A stretch of 15,389 nucleotides of DNA, from assembly GCA_027353395.1 (NCBI GenBank), contig DAIEHU010000031.1, forward strand, positions 1 to 15,389. The letters run 5' to 3'. Positions 1 to 6,195 of the stretch are shown in pieces. Both the position numbers and the translations under genes were made by a program. Each line of letters opens with the position of its first letter. The stretch's first letter is position 1. The notes under the pieces are model-generated. The model did no database searches and had not been told where the DNA came from. It worked only from the letters and a program-made list of their open reading frames with translations. Source of the stretch: Desulfobacteraceae bacterium (GTDB lineage Bacteria > Desulfobacterota > Desulfobacteria > Desulfobacterales > Desulfosalsimonadaceae).

Positions 1-804
1 TGCATATCCCTTGCTCACGATTTGCTCCCGCAGGGTTTCGCTCCGTCCCCTGCCTTTATACTGAATCACCCGCATGGCCTTGCGTTTAAGGCTTGGAAAG
101 GCATCCAGCTTTTTAGCGAACAGGATCGCGCCAAGGTTGGTGATATTCCAATCGCCAGCATTGCAGGATAAAATCATCACATCCTCCTTAAGTGCTTCAA
201 GGATGGCCGCCCGTCCATCGGGCAACGGCAGTTCCAGAAGGTCGAAGTAGGCAGGATAGTCGAGAAGTTTAAGGGCATCCTCACTGGAGACATGCTCTGC
301 GGCGATACCCCGTTCAAAGGGAACCTGATCAAATACCCGCCAGAGCGCGCGCTCTTTTTCCGGATGATCCTTCAATTTCTTTTTGTAGGAGCCGACCCGG
401 ATAAATTCCTGATTGCGGAAACGAACCGGATGCCGGAAGGCCGCGCCGATTTCCAGCAACACCACCGGATTTCCATCTATTTCAAACTCAAAAAATCGAA
501 AGTTTATCTTAGGGGCCAGCAATCGTAGCAGCCAACTCTCCAATTCCTCGTTACCCACCTTGGCGGCCCCCGGCCTGAATCGGGTACCGATGATGTTATG
601 GCTTTTGTCATCAACACCCCATAGAAGATAGGCGTTCACCTTGCCCAATAACGCAGCGGCATTGGCCAAGCCGGAAAGGTATTCACCGATTTCCTCCGGA
701 TCAGAATTGTTGTGCTTGAATTCGACCCACTCCGTTTCTACCGGGAGCTTGCGCAGTTCGTTAACAAGCCCGATGTGATATTCTGTTGGGCGGTCAACAG
801 TCAT
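1..804 (-). CDS. AlbA_2 (Schlafen-type) ATP-binding protein, 3' end outside window
   Basis: An open frame runs leftward from an ATG at 804 to the window edge, giving 268 residues with no stop. The N-terminal domain shows the AlbA_2/Schlafen hallmark EWVEFK (residues 25-30), followed by an LSGLANAAAL helix and a LLWGVDD strand. These are typical of the putative DNA-binding/ATPase proteins often encoded beside type I restriction-modification genes. The later part, with NWNITNLGAILFA-like text (here DWNITNLGAILFA), matches the middle of this family; the C-terminal winged-helix part would lie left of the window. The start codon overlaps the TGA of the upstream HsdM stub (ATGA, 801-804), so translation is probably coupled. 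The role in the RM locus is not established; it may be regulatory. Family assignment is firm, function is not. Confidence 0.8.
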   Translation of the reverse strand, partial: MTVDRPTEYHIGLVNELRKLPVETEWVEFKHNNSDPEEIGEYLSGLANAAALLGKVNAYLLWGVDDKSHNIIGTRFRPGAAKVGNEELESWLLRLLAPKINFRFFEFEIDGNPVVLLEIGAAFRHPVRFRNQEFIRVGSYKKKLKDHPEKERALWRVFDQVPFERGIAAEHVSSEDALKLLDYPAYFDLLELPLPDGRAAILEALKEDVMILSCNAGDWNITNLGAILFAKKLDAFPSLKRKAMRVIQYKGRGRSETLREQIVSKGYA

Positions 805-992
805 TCTTCGACCTCCGTTTCCGTGCCGTTGTCGATTATTTCGTCTGCGTCAGCGGTGTCCTCATCCATCGTAAGAAGCTCTTCATCGGCAATTTCCGAA
901 ACCTCGATGCCGCGCACATAGACATCGCGCAAAACGTCGGCGGCGATGCCCCAGATAAAATTAACAATAGTGTTGTGTGTCACATGGTTCAT
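801..992 (-). pseudogene. hsdM: HsdM N-terminal stub (type I RM methyltransferase remnant)
   Basis: This 63-residue frame starts like a type I restriction-modification methylase subunit: residues 5-28 include THNTIVNFIWGIAADVLRDV followed by YVRG, the opening of HsdM. It then jumps to an acidic, unrelated tail (IEVSEIADEELLTMDED onward) and ends in EVEE at a TGA overlapping the next gene's ATG. HsdM proteins are normally about 500 residues or more, with NPPF and FxGxG SAM motifs; none are present. The simplest reading is an in-frame deletion joining the first ~28 codons to the last ~35 codons of hsdM, which would explain why the downstream ATGA junction is intact. An AAGGAG lies about 12 bases upstream of the ATG. 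It cannot be an active methylase. Whether the tail really is the hsdM C-terminus is inference. Confidence 0.6.
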
Positions 993-1004
993 TGCCCGTT
1001 ACAA

Positions 1005-1440
1005 CTCCTTGCACTTCTTACCGGAAACGAGTTACTCGACCCCATCGTCCTTCTTTTCCCACACGTCCGTTCCATCTTTTTTGAACTTTCAAAGACAACC
1101 CATGCGATGGACGAGTATGTCATATTTTTCAATTTATTTGAACACAGCGTCATTGGTGACGCCAATAAAAAGCTTTAAAATTATATTACCTTTTGATTTT
1201 AAAACAAGTTTATTCATAAACAAATTTAATCACAGCATTTGCGCCAAGCCAATGGTCATCCCCTTCACAAACCCTTTTGCTGATAGCACCCGTCTCCAAT
1301 ATTTTCGCTTAATAATAAAATCATTTTTTGATTATAGCCCCCTCTCCTGTAATCTTATTCCTTTTTCCTGGCAGCACCGCTCAATCCTGTTAAAGTTGAG
1401 CTATACCTCTTGAATGAAAAATTTTTGTATGATCATTAAT
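1005..1440. other. Gene-free AT-rich intergenic stretch
   Basis: About 440 bases between the HsdM stub and the promoter of the HU/IHF gene. Open frames here have no ribosome binding site and no recognisable protein. The right two thirds are strongly AT-rich. I see one short perfect inverted repeat (1147-1162) and no RNA gene. It must contain the leftward promoter of the stub/AlbA_2 pair, but I cannot place one convincingly. Confidence 0.5.
1147..1162. repeat. Perfect 6-bp inverted repeat
   Basis: GCGTCA-TTGG-TGACGC: six-base arms around a four-base centre, in gene-free DNA about 155 bases upstream of the HsdM stub. There is no T-tract directly after it on either strand, so a protein-binding site is somewhat likelier than a terminator. 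It could also be chance. Confidence 0.3.
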
Positions 1441-1448
1441 AAAATATC

Positions 1449-1477
1449 ATGACATTTCATAAAGTTATATATATAGT
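1449..1477 (+). promoter_or_regulatory. Sigma70-type promoter of the HU/IHF gene
   Basis: ATGACA (1449-1454) and TATAGT (1472-1477) are separated by exactly 17 bases, close to the TTGACA/TATAAT consensus, and lie about 70 bases upstream of the start codon at 1548. Between them and the gene sits the palindrome TAAGCGCTTA (1501-1510), which may be an operator. Confidence 0.6.
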
Positions 1478-1500
1478 AATCTCGTTTTTATGGAATGGCT

Positions 1501-1510
1501 TAAGCGCTTA
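1501..1510. promoter_or_regulatory. Palindrome TAAGCGCTTA in the HU/IHF leader
   Basis: A perfect 10-base palindrome about 24 bases downstream of the -10 box and upstream of the ribosome binding site. Its position fits an operator or autoregulatory site. No direct evidence of function. Confidence 0.3.
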
Positions 1511-1547
1511 ATCTCGATACAGGATACCGAAAGAGGAGAATTCCGGA

Positions 1548-1838
1548 ATGGCTTTGACCAAAACAGGCATTATTTCAACTATCAGCGAACTTGCAGGAAT
1601 TGACAGAAAATTATCCGAACAATCACTTGAAAAGATCATCGAAATTATTAAATCGACACTTGAATCCGGAGAAGATGTTTTGGTCAGCGGTTTTGGTAAA
1701 TTCTGCGTCGACCAAAAGGAAATGCGGAAAGGCAGGAATCCGGCAACAGGAGAATATATGGTTCTGCCAGCCAGAAAGGTAGTGACATTCAAAAGTTCAG
1801 GTTTGTTGAAAGAGTGGATAAATAAGAAAACGAAGTAA
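1548..1838 (+). CDS. HU/IHF-family DNA-bending protein (IHF-alpha-like)
   Basis: A complete 96-residue member of the bacterial histone-like family. Residues 1-45 form the dimerising helices, FGKF (49-52) starts the beta sheet, and GRNPATGE (62-69), with the minor-groove-intercalating Pro65, is the family signature on the DNA-binding arm. Length matches IHF-alpha/HU. The start is set by AGGAG (1534-1538), nine bases before the ATG. It binds and bends DNA as a dimer and may affect transcription, recombination or mobile-element functions. It is the only clear plus-strand gene and has its own promoter, so it is independent of the leftward operons. The sequence alone does not separate HU from IHF-alpha, though LTKTGIIS and GEDVLVSGFG are more IHF-alpha-like. 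A copy in an accessory region suggests a paralogue, which I cannot test. Confidence 0.93.
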   Translation: MALTKTGIISTISELAGIDRKLSEQSLEKIIEIIKSTLESGEDVLVSGFGKFCVDQKEMRKGRNPATGEYMVLPARKVVTFKSSGLLKEWINKKTK

Positions 1839-1902
1839 TCAAAAATAACTTATCTTCCCGCAGGCCCCAATAAAGTATAATGGTTCAAACCAGGAGACCA
1901 TT

Positions 1903-2049
1903 ATGAACGATTTCGCAACACGCATTGAAAATATTTGCACGGAACTTGTAAATACGTTTCGGGATCAATTGACGTGGGAGTGGGATGATCTGCGAGTCCC
2001 CCGGCGGAGCCGGGGGGTTACCGATTGTTATTATTTAACATCCTTGTGA
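1903..2049 (+). CDS. Short ORF of unknown nature, possibly a truncated gene
   Basis: A 48-codon frame with a good AGGAG six bases upstream of its ATG and a TATAAT at 1876-1881 (no clear -35). The first ~31 residues (MNDFATRIENICTELVNTFR and on to WEWDDLR) look like an amphipathic protein start. The rest is read through the GC-rich hairpin at 1998-2016 and looks random. The 3' end overlaps the end of the convergent lipoprotein gene by 19 bases. I do not recognise a family. It may be the 5' stump of a gene cut by a rearrangement at the hairpin, or a small genuine ORF. Confidence 0.3.
   Translation: MNDFATRIENICTELVNTFRDQLTWEWDDLRVPRRSRGVTDCYYLTSL
1998..2016. terminator. Strong GC hairpin between convergent genes
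   Basis: CCCCCGGC-GGA-GCCGGGGG: eight perfect pairs and a 3-base loop, 14 bases beyond the stop of the leftward gene ending at 2031. Neither strand has a proper T-tract after it, so it is not a textbook intrinsic terminator. The position at the end of the eight-gene ArsR-led operon fits a transcript-end or mRNA-stabilising element. It could instead be a mobile-element or REP-type repeat. Confidence 0.45.
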
Positions 2050-2456
2050 ACTGGAACCTGCAAGCGCCATTCTCCCCCTTCCATGATCCAATGCTGGGTT
2101 TCGGGGGTCCCCTTGAAATCAAACCCTTTTGCCTGAATGTCGCTTTTTATCTTGACCGTGGCATCTTTTCCGGTGGGAAGTATTTCAATGGACTCTATGG
2201 TGTAGGTTTTAAAAATTATCTCTCCGATTTTTTTTGAAAAAACTTCTTTTGATTCTCTCTTTTGAAAGGATTCGTCAAAATATGTATAGACAGCTCCCCA
2301 GTCTTTATTGATTTTGGCCTGCATCATTCCTTGGACCCGTTCTCTTAACGCTTCCTCGGGTGCCTTACTTTGCAGAACCGCGCATGCGGCGGATGCCACC
2401 GAAATGATGACGATGAACAGGAAGAACAATATCTTGCGGCTTGAATTTATTTTCAT
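2031..2456 (-). CDS. Putative exported lipoprotein with NTF2-like fold
   Basis: 141 residues. The N-terminus has two Lys/Arg-containing stretches and a hydrophobic segment (10-24) ending at Cys25 in ASAAC, so it is exported and possibly lipidated (the lipobox is weak, Ser at -3). The mature part (helices with EEALRERVQGMMQAKINKD, then DWGAVYTYFDESF and a C-terminal GGEWRL strand) has the look of a small NTF2/DUF4878-like alpha+beta domain, which usually binds a ligand or partner and has no fixed enzyme role. It is the last gene of the ArsR-led operon, 40 bases after the DUF1573 selenoprotein gene. An AAGGA lies about 11 bases before the ATG. Function unknown; fold assignment is tentative. Confidence 0.75.
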   Translation of the reverse strand: MKINSSRKILFFLFIVIISVASAACAVLQSKAPEEALRERVQGMMQAKINKDWGAVYTYFDESFQKRESKEVFSKKIGEIIFKTYTIESIEILPTGKDATVKIKSDIQAKGFDFKGTPETQHWIMEGGEWRLQVPVHKDVK

Positions 2457-2496
2457 GGTCTGTTTATTCCTTCACAAATTTTAATATATAACATAT

Positions 2497-3219
2497 TTAA
2501 TTTATTTTAAAAACGCCTTCCTTAATATCCCCACTGACGATGATGGTAACCGGGTTGTGCTCCGTTTTGTCGGTAAGAATGGTAATTCGATCCAAATATC
2601 GACCTACCGATGTTTTGGTGTTTTCAATGAGGAATTCATAGGCTTTTTTCCCGTCGATCTCGGTTTCCTTCATTGAATACCGGAAATCCCCTTGATTTAA
2701 AGTGCTGATGTTCATTATTTTAAATGGCTCTTTGGCATCCGGGACCACCGTGATGACCTGGCTGATTTTTTCGCCGACCGTTCCTCTTAAAATTGCTTTT
2801 GCCGGGGTGATCGTCACAAATTTTTTAACCTCTCCCGTCAATTTCAAATTGAATTTTGCGTTGGCGGGATCATTGGTTTCAACCTGGATGGATTTACTGG
2901 CTTTGCCGCTACGGTTTTTGGTCGAAAATTTCATCGTAATTTTTCCCTCCGCACCCGGAGAGATCAGTCTGTCAAATGAGACTGTCGTGCACCCTCACCC
3001 GGCTTTGACGCCTTTGATTTCAAGGTTGGCGTCGCCGGTGTTTTTAATGATGAAATCATGGATGACATCCTTTCCTTCAAAAACTTCGCCAAAATCATAG
3101 GAATCTGTTTTGATCTCAGCAACCGGTTTGCTATCACTGGCGTGAGCGCTTGCTATAATACTGAAAAAACAGACCACAATAACGAATCGAAACAAACTGG
3201 CTACAAACCGATTAGACAT
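2497..3219 (-). CDS. DUF1573 selenoprotein, in-frame TGA read as Sec75
   Basis: Two adjacent open pieces share one frame and are separated by a single TGA (2995-2997). Reading through gives 240 residues: signal peptide (1-28, cleaved after HAHA or ASA-type sites), then a DUF1573 beta-sandwich. The text runs VKAG-U-GCTTVSF...SPGAEGKITM...VETND. The family consensus here is CGCT, so the TGA sits exactly on the first conserved Cys (residue 75), with Cys77 as partner. A random stop or sequencing error would be unlikely to land there with the frame kept. The start at 3219 is chosen because AGGAG lies seven bases upstream; an ATG at 3243 has none. A second Ig-like half (from about residue 115) follows. 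It lies 32 bases after the MauE-like gene. Likely role: envelope thiol/selenol redox or metalloid binding, by inference. The alternative is a nonsense-mutated pseudogene. Confidence 0.8.
2945..2984 (-). promoter_or_regulatory. Candidate bacterial SECIS hairpins after the TGA codon
   Basis: Two hairpins lie just 3' of the TGA in the mRNA. The first (2984-2965) pairs CAGTCT with AGACTG around an 8-base loop that begins 17 bases after the TGA; its loop starts CA, not G. The second (2962-2945) pairs CTCTCCG with CGGAGGG (one G-U) around the loop GGTG, which has the G-rich start seen in bacterial SECIS elements. Its loop begins 40 bases after the TGA, slightly beyond the usual range. Either or both could recruit SelB. 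Pairing is directly visible; function is inferred. Confidence 0.45.
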
Positions 3220-3251
3220 AAAAAAACTCCTTGTGTGATGCATTAAATAAA

Positions 3252-3731
3252 TTATTTTAAATAGTTATGTTGCTTTGACTTTAGACTGTCAGCTTTCTCT
3301 ATAGAGGACTCAAACAGGAGATAGAGAGATGCCATGAACAAGGCCACATCTCTGAGAATCGTCCCCAAATTAATTACATCGGTTGAATCCGTTGAAAAAC
3401 AGCCGCAACTGATGTCCAACCCACGGTGGACGCTGATGACCAGGGCTGCGATAAAAGTAATTATCAGTCCATTATAAATGACGACGGTTCCCGGCAACCA
3501 GACTCCCAATATCAAAAAGATGCCGACGATAACTTCAAGCCAAGGAAGGAAAATGGCGAAAAAATTAATCAACACATCCGGCAGTAACTGATAGTTATAC
3601 ACAGCACCGGCAAAAGCGGCGGTGCCCATGATCTTGGGAATTCCGGCAAAAATAAATACGGCGCCCAGAACAAAGCGGATGGTCAGGGATGATATTCGGT
3701 GACGCATTTTTAACCGATTGTTATAGGTCAT
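3252..3731 (-). CDS. MauE/DoxX-family membrane protein with CGC motif
   Basis: 159 residues with four predicted membrane helices (about 17-33, 53-78, 83-101, 122-140), the MauE/DoxX pattern. Arg19, the FIFAGIPKI segment and the loop Cys109-Gly-Cys111 (DISCGCFST) match the MauE-like subgroup, in which a paired Cys on the periplasmic side is thought to pass electrons or disulfides, as MauE does in methylamine dehydrogenase maturation. The ATG at 3731 overlaps the TGA of the rhodanese gene (ATGA), and the gene is followed closely by the DUF1573 selenoprotein, whose UGC motif mirrors the CGC here. Together they suggest a membrane-to-periplasm thiol relay; that is inference. Family call is good. 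Confidence 0.85.
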   Translation of the reverse strand: MTYNNRLKMRHRISSLTIRFVLGAVFIFAGIPKIMGTAAFAGAVYNYQLLPDVLINFFAIFLPWLEVIVGIFLILGVWLPGTVVIYNGLIITFIAALVISVHRGLDISCGCFSTDSTDVINLGTILRDVALFMASLYLLFESSIEKADSLKSKQHNYLK

Positions 3732-4234
3732 GGGGTATTTCCTGTATTCACCGGAAGGTTGTGCTTGTTCCAGACCGTCCAGCCGTTGATCAGTGCGCTG
3801 ACGTGTTCAAAACCCAGATCGCATAAAAAAACCGCCAGTTTATCGCACAGTTCACAGTTCGCCCCATCGCAATAGGTGATAATCGGCATGTCCGACGGAA
3901 TCTTTTCAACCACATCAATACATTTTTCTTCAGCGGTCTCCCAGGGGAGGCTCAAAGCCCCCTTGATATGTCCTTCGATATAAAAGGATTTGGGCCGGGC
4001 ATCTAAAAAAACGGCTTTGTTATTTTTAAACAGCAGGGCCGCCTCTTCAATGGAAATGATGGGTTTCAATCCGGACGACTCGGATGATTTTGCGGCTGGC
4101 TGCTGCTCGTTCCATTGGCATACCAGCGGCAATCGGTCGTTGCGGATTTGGTTAAACCCCAGCGCGACACATGCAGTGATCAGCAATATAGCCGGAATTT
4201 GCCATAGCGCTTTTATGAGAATCGATTTACCCAT
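3728..4234 (-). CDS. Membrane-anchored rhodanese-domain protein
   Basis: 168 residues: one N-terminal membrane anchor (about 9-28), a short linker, then a single rhodanese domain. FLDARPKSFYIEGHIKGALS (77-96) is the family's DxR...GHIxGA motif and ITYCDGANCELC (119-130) is the active-site loop, with Cys122 as the expected persulfide-carrying residue and additional Cys127 and Cys130. The extra cysteines could allow disulfide or metalloid chemistry. The domain would face the periplasm if the anchor is a normal signal anchor. Rhodaneses carry sulfane sulfur; here the partners are probably the MauE-like and DUF1573 proteins encoded next. Translationally coupled to the MauE-like gene; 37 bases after the ABC ATPase gene. 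Transfer to cyanide or a particular acceptor cannot be read from sequence. Confidence 0.87.
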   Translation of the reverse strand: MGKSILIKALWQIPAILLITACVALGFNQIRNDRLPLVCQWNEQQPAAKSSESSGLKPIISIEEAALLFKNNKAVFLDARPKSFYIEGHIKGALSLPWETAEEKCIDVVEKIPSDMPIITYCDGANCELCDKLAVFLCDLGFEHVSALINGWTVWNKHNLPVNTGNTP

Positions 4235-4271
4235 TGTTTCTCTATTTTAAATATCCATTACCGCTGTCAGA

Positions 4272-4934
4272 TTAATTAACAAAAGCGCCGTTCGTGAGAC
4301 TGATCATCCGGCTGGTCATCCTGGCCGCTTCCGGCGTATGGGTCACCATCACAATGGTTTTTCCCGCCTTGTTTAGCTCCAGCAGGAACCCGATAATAGC
4401 CCCGCCGGTCTGGGGGTCCAGGTTGCCCGTGGGTTCGTCTGCCAGAATAACCGGGGGATCATTGGCCAGCATCCGCGCCAGAGCCACCCGCTGTTGCTGC
4501 CCCACGCTCATTTCTCCCGGCTTATGATCCAGACGTTGGTCGAGCTGGACCCGGGTTAAAAGTTCTGTCGCCCTCTCGCGTGCCGCTTCGCCGCCGTCCC
4601 CTTGCAGAAGAAACGGCACCGTGACGTTTTCAAGTGCCGTCAGATAAGGAATCAAATGAAACCGCTGAAACAGAAAACCGATGTGCTGGCCCCTAAACCG
4701 GCTCCGGTCGTTTGGGGAAAGATCATATATATTGGTATTGTCTATAGAGACGGTCCCCTCGGACGGCGACAGCATGCCGCCCATGAGCAGCAGCAGAGTG
4801 CTTTTACCGCTGCCGCTGGGACCGACAATCGACACAAACTCGCCGGCTTCAATATTCATCGTCACCCGATCCAGGGCTGTGACTTGCTCTGCGTGATGGG
4901 TGTATGTTTTACTAGCATTTTCGATATGAATCAT
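4272..4934 (-). CDS. ABC transporter ATPase (LolD/MacB-type)
   Basis: 220 residues from the ATG at 4934, which has AGGAGG nine bases upstream; a longer frame to 5012 lacks family sequence and overlaps the permease gene. Walker A GPSGSGKST (38-46), Q-loop Gln90, Walker B VILADE (162-167, catalytic Glu167), D-loop NLD, and H-loop His199 are all present. The signature motif is MSVGQ (142-146) where LSGGQ is usual, an unusual Gly-to-Val change at its third position. Sequence around TGNLDPQTG places it in the LolD/FtsE/MacB-type group, which power lipoprotein release, division or substrate extrusion across the envelope by mechanotransmission. It works with the permease whose stop is four bases upstream. 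Substrate unknown; control by ArsR suggests a metalloid-related stress. Confidence 0.92.
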   Translation of the reverse strand: MIHIENASKTYTHHAEQVTALDRVTMNIEAGEFVSIVGPSGSGKSTLLLLMGGMLSPSEGTVSIDNTNIYDLSPNDRSRFRGQHIGFLFQRFHLIPYLTALENVTVPFLLQGDGGEAARERATELLTRVQLDQRLDHKPGEMSVGQQQRVALARMLANDPPVILADEPTGNLDPQTGGAIIGFLLELNKAGKTIVMVTHTPEAARMTSRMISLTNGAFVN

Positions 4935-4938
4935 GTTT

Positions 4939-6156
4939 CTATGCCTCCTGAAGAACAATGGATGGGTCCAGTTTGGTGGCGCGCAGGGCGGGAAAGACCG
5001 ATGCCCCGACATTCAGCGCAATTGAGATGCCCAGCGCCCAAAGCAGGAGCGACGGCATGGGCAACACCGGAATGGCGGCGATTTTGGGGCCAAGATAAAC
5101 CGCCATGCCGGTACCGACAAAATACCCCGCCACCCCGCCGACAATGCCGATAACAAGGGCTTTCATTAAAAAGAGCCGCAACACAAAACCGGATGTGGCG
5201 CCCATGCCCATCAAAATGGCGATTTCCTGACGGCGCTCAAAAACATTGGCGTACATGTAATTGGCGATGCTCGCGCCGCCGACAATGACGATAATCCCCA
5301 GAAAGAGCATGGAAAGGCGCGCCATCAAGCGGTTGGTTTTGATCTGGGTATCCACCACCTGGGTGATGGTGAGCACCTTGGCTTCCGGAAGCAGCCGGTT
5401 GATTTTTCCCACCAGCCCGGCGGATATGGCGTTGCAGCACCCGACCACTTCAATGGCATTGAGCATCGGGCCTTTTCCGGCCAGCTTCTGGACCGTGTGC
5501 AGATGGGCAAAAATGCGGGAATCGTCAATGGTACCGGTGGTGGACAGAATCCCGACGATTTTAAAAGCGGTTCCCATAATGTCGACAGAACCGCCGTCCT
5601 TCAAATTCAGGGCCGCCGCCGTATCAGAGCCCATGAGGATTTCATCCAATGCCAAAGTTTCGATCACCCGTTTTCGGGAAAGCGCCCCGGGGTCTGGTTT
5701 GCTGCCCTGAGACGCATCCGGCACTTCACCGCAACCGGCGGGTTTCGTGAAAATCCCCACCCCCTGCCATGCGGCTTTGCCTTGAAATTCCTGCTTTGGA
5801 AGAATGCCGGTCAATATCATTTTCCTGCCGCTGATAACTACGGGAAAAGACAATTTCGGCGAAAGATTATCCAGCCCCTGAAGGTCGGAAGTGGTCAGGC
5901 GGGTGACATATTCTTCAGGGAATACATCATCCTGCATATCCGCACTGTAATAATCCTGAACAGTCGCGCTTTTGGGCAGAATCAGGATATTGGCCCCCAG
6001 TGCGTCCAACTCCCTTGCCACCGCTTTTTCAGAATAATCCATAATGTTGCGAATGGCGACAATCACCGTAATGCCGAGAATAATCGCCAGAAAACTGGTG
6101 AAAAGCTGATTCTTGCGTTCAAACAGCTCTTTCCAGACAATACTCGATATTTTCAT
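4939..6156 (-). CDS. FtsX/MacB-type ABC transporter permease
   Basis: 405 residues with the family layout: one N-terminal membrane helix (about 20-37), a periplasmic MacB-PCD-like domain (about 40-275), then three helices (about 283-305, 325-355, 365-390) and the closing motif ALRATKLDPSIVLQEA. The 11-residue stretch NVFERRQEIAI is the typical coupling segment after TM2. The periplasmic domain carries Cys142 and an adjacent pair Cys240-Cys241 (VVGCCNAI), uncommon in this family and a possible soft-metal or redox site. The gene follows the periplasmic thioredoxin-fold gene by 39 bases and precedes the ATPase by four. As a type VII (mechanotransmission) ABC protein it probably acts on periplasmic or outer-leaflet substrates, not as a cytoplasm-to-outside pump. 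Confidence 0.9.
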   Translation of the reverse strand: MKISSIVWKELFERKNQLFTSFLAIILGITVIVAIRNIMDYSEKAVARELDALGANILILPKSATVQDYYSADMQDDVFPEEYVTRLTTSDLQGLDNLSPKLSFPVVISGRKMILTGILPKQEFQGKAAWQGVGIFTKPAGCGEVPDASQGSKPDPGALSRKRVIETLALDEILMGSDTAAALNLKDGGSVDIMGTAFKIVGILSTTGTIDDSRIFAHLHTVQKLAGKGPMLNAIEVVGCCNAISAGLVGKINRLLPEAKVLTITQVVDTQIKTNRLMARLSMLFLGIIVIVGGASIANYMYANVFERRQEIAILMGMGATSGFVLRLFLMKALVIGIVGGVAGYFVGTGMAVYLGPKIAAIPVLPMPSLLLWALGISIALNVGASVFPALRATKLDPSIVLQEA

Positions 6157-6195
6157 AATATTTTTCCTTTTTTCTGTTTTAGAGTGTCGGTTTGA

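Noticed and set aside
946..1413. Plus-strand open frames opposite the HsdM stub and in the AT-rich gap
   Set aside because: No ribosome binding site and low-complexity, non-family sequence; the minus strand carries recognisable protein in part of this stretch.
4935..5012. Longer N-terminus for the ABC ATPase
   Set aside because: The added residues overlap the permease gene, look unrelated to ABC proteins, and AGGAGG points to the ATG at 4934.
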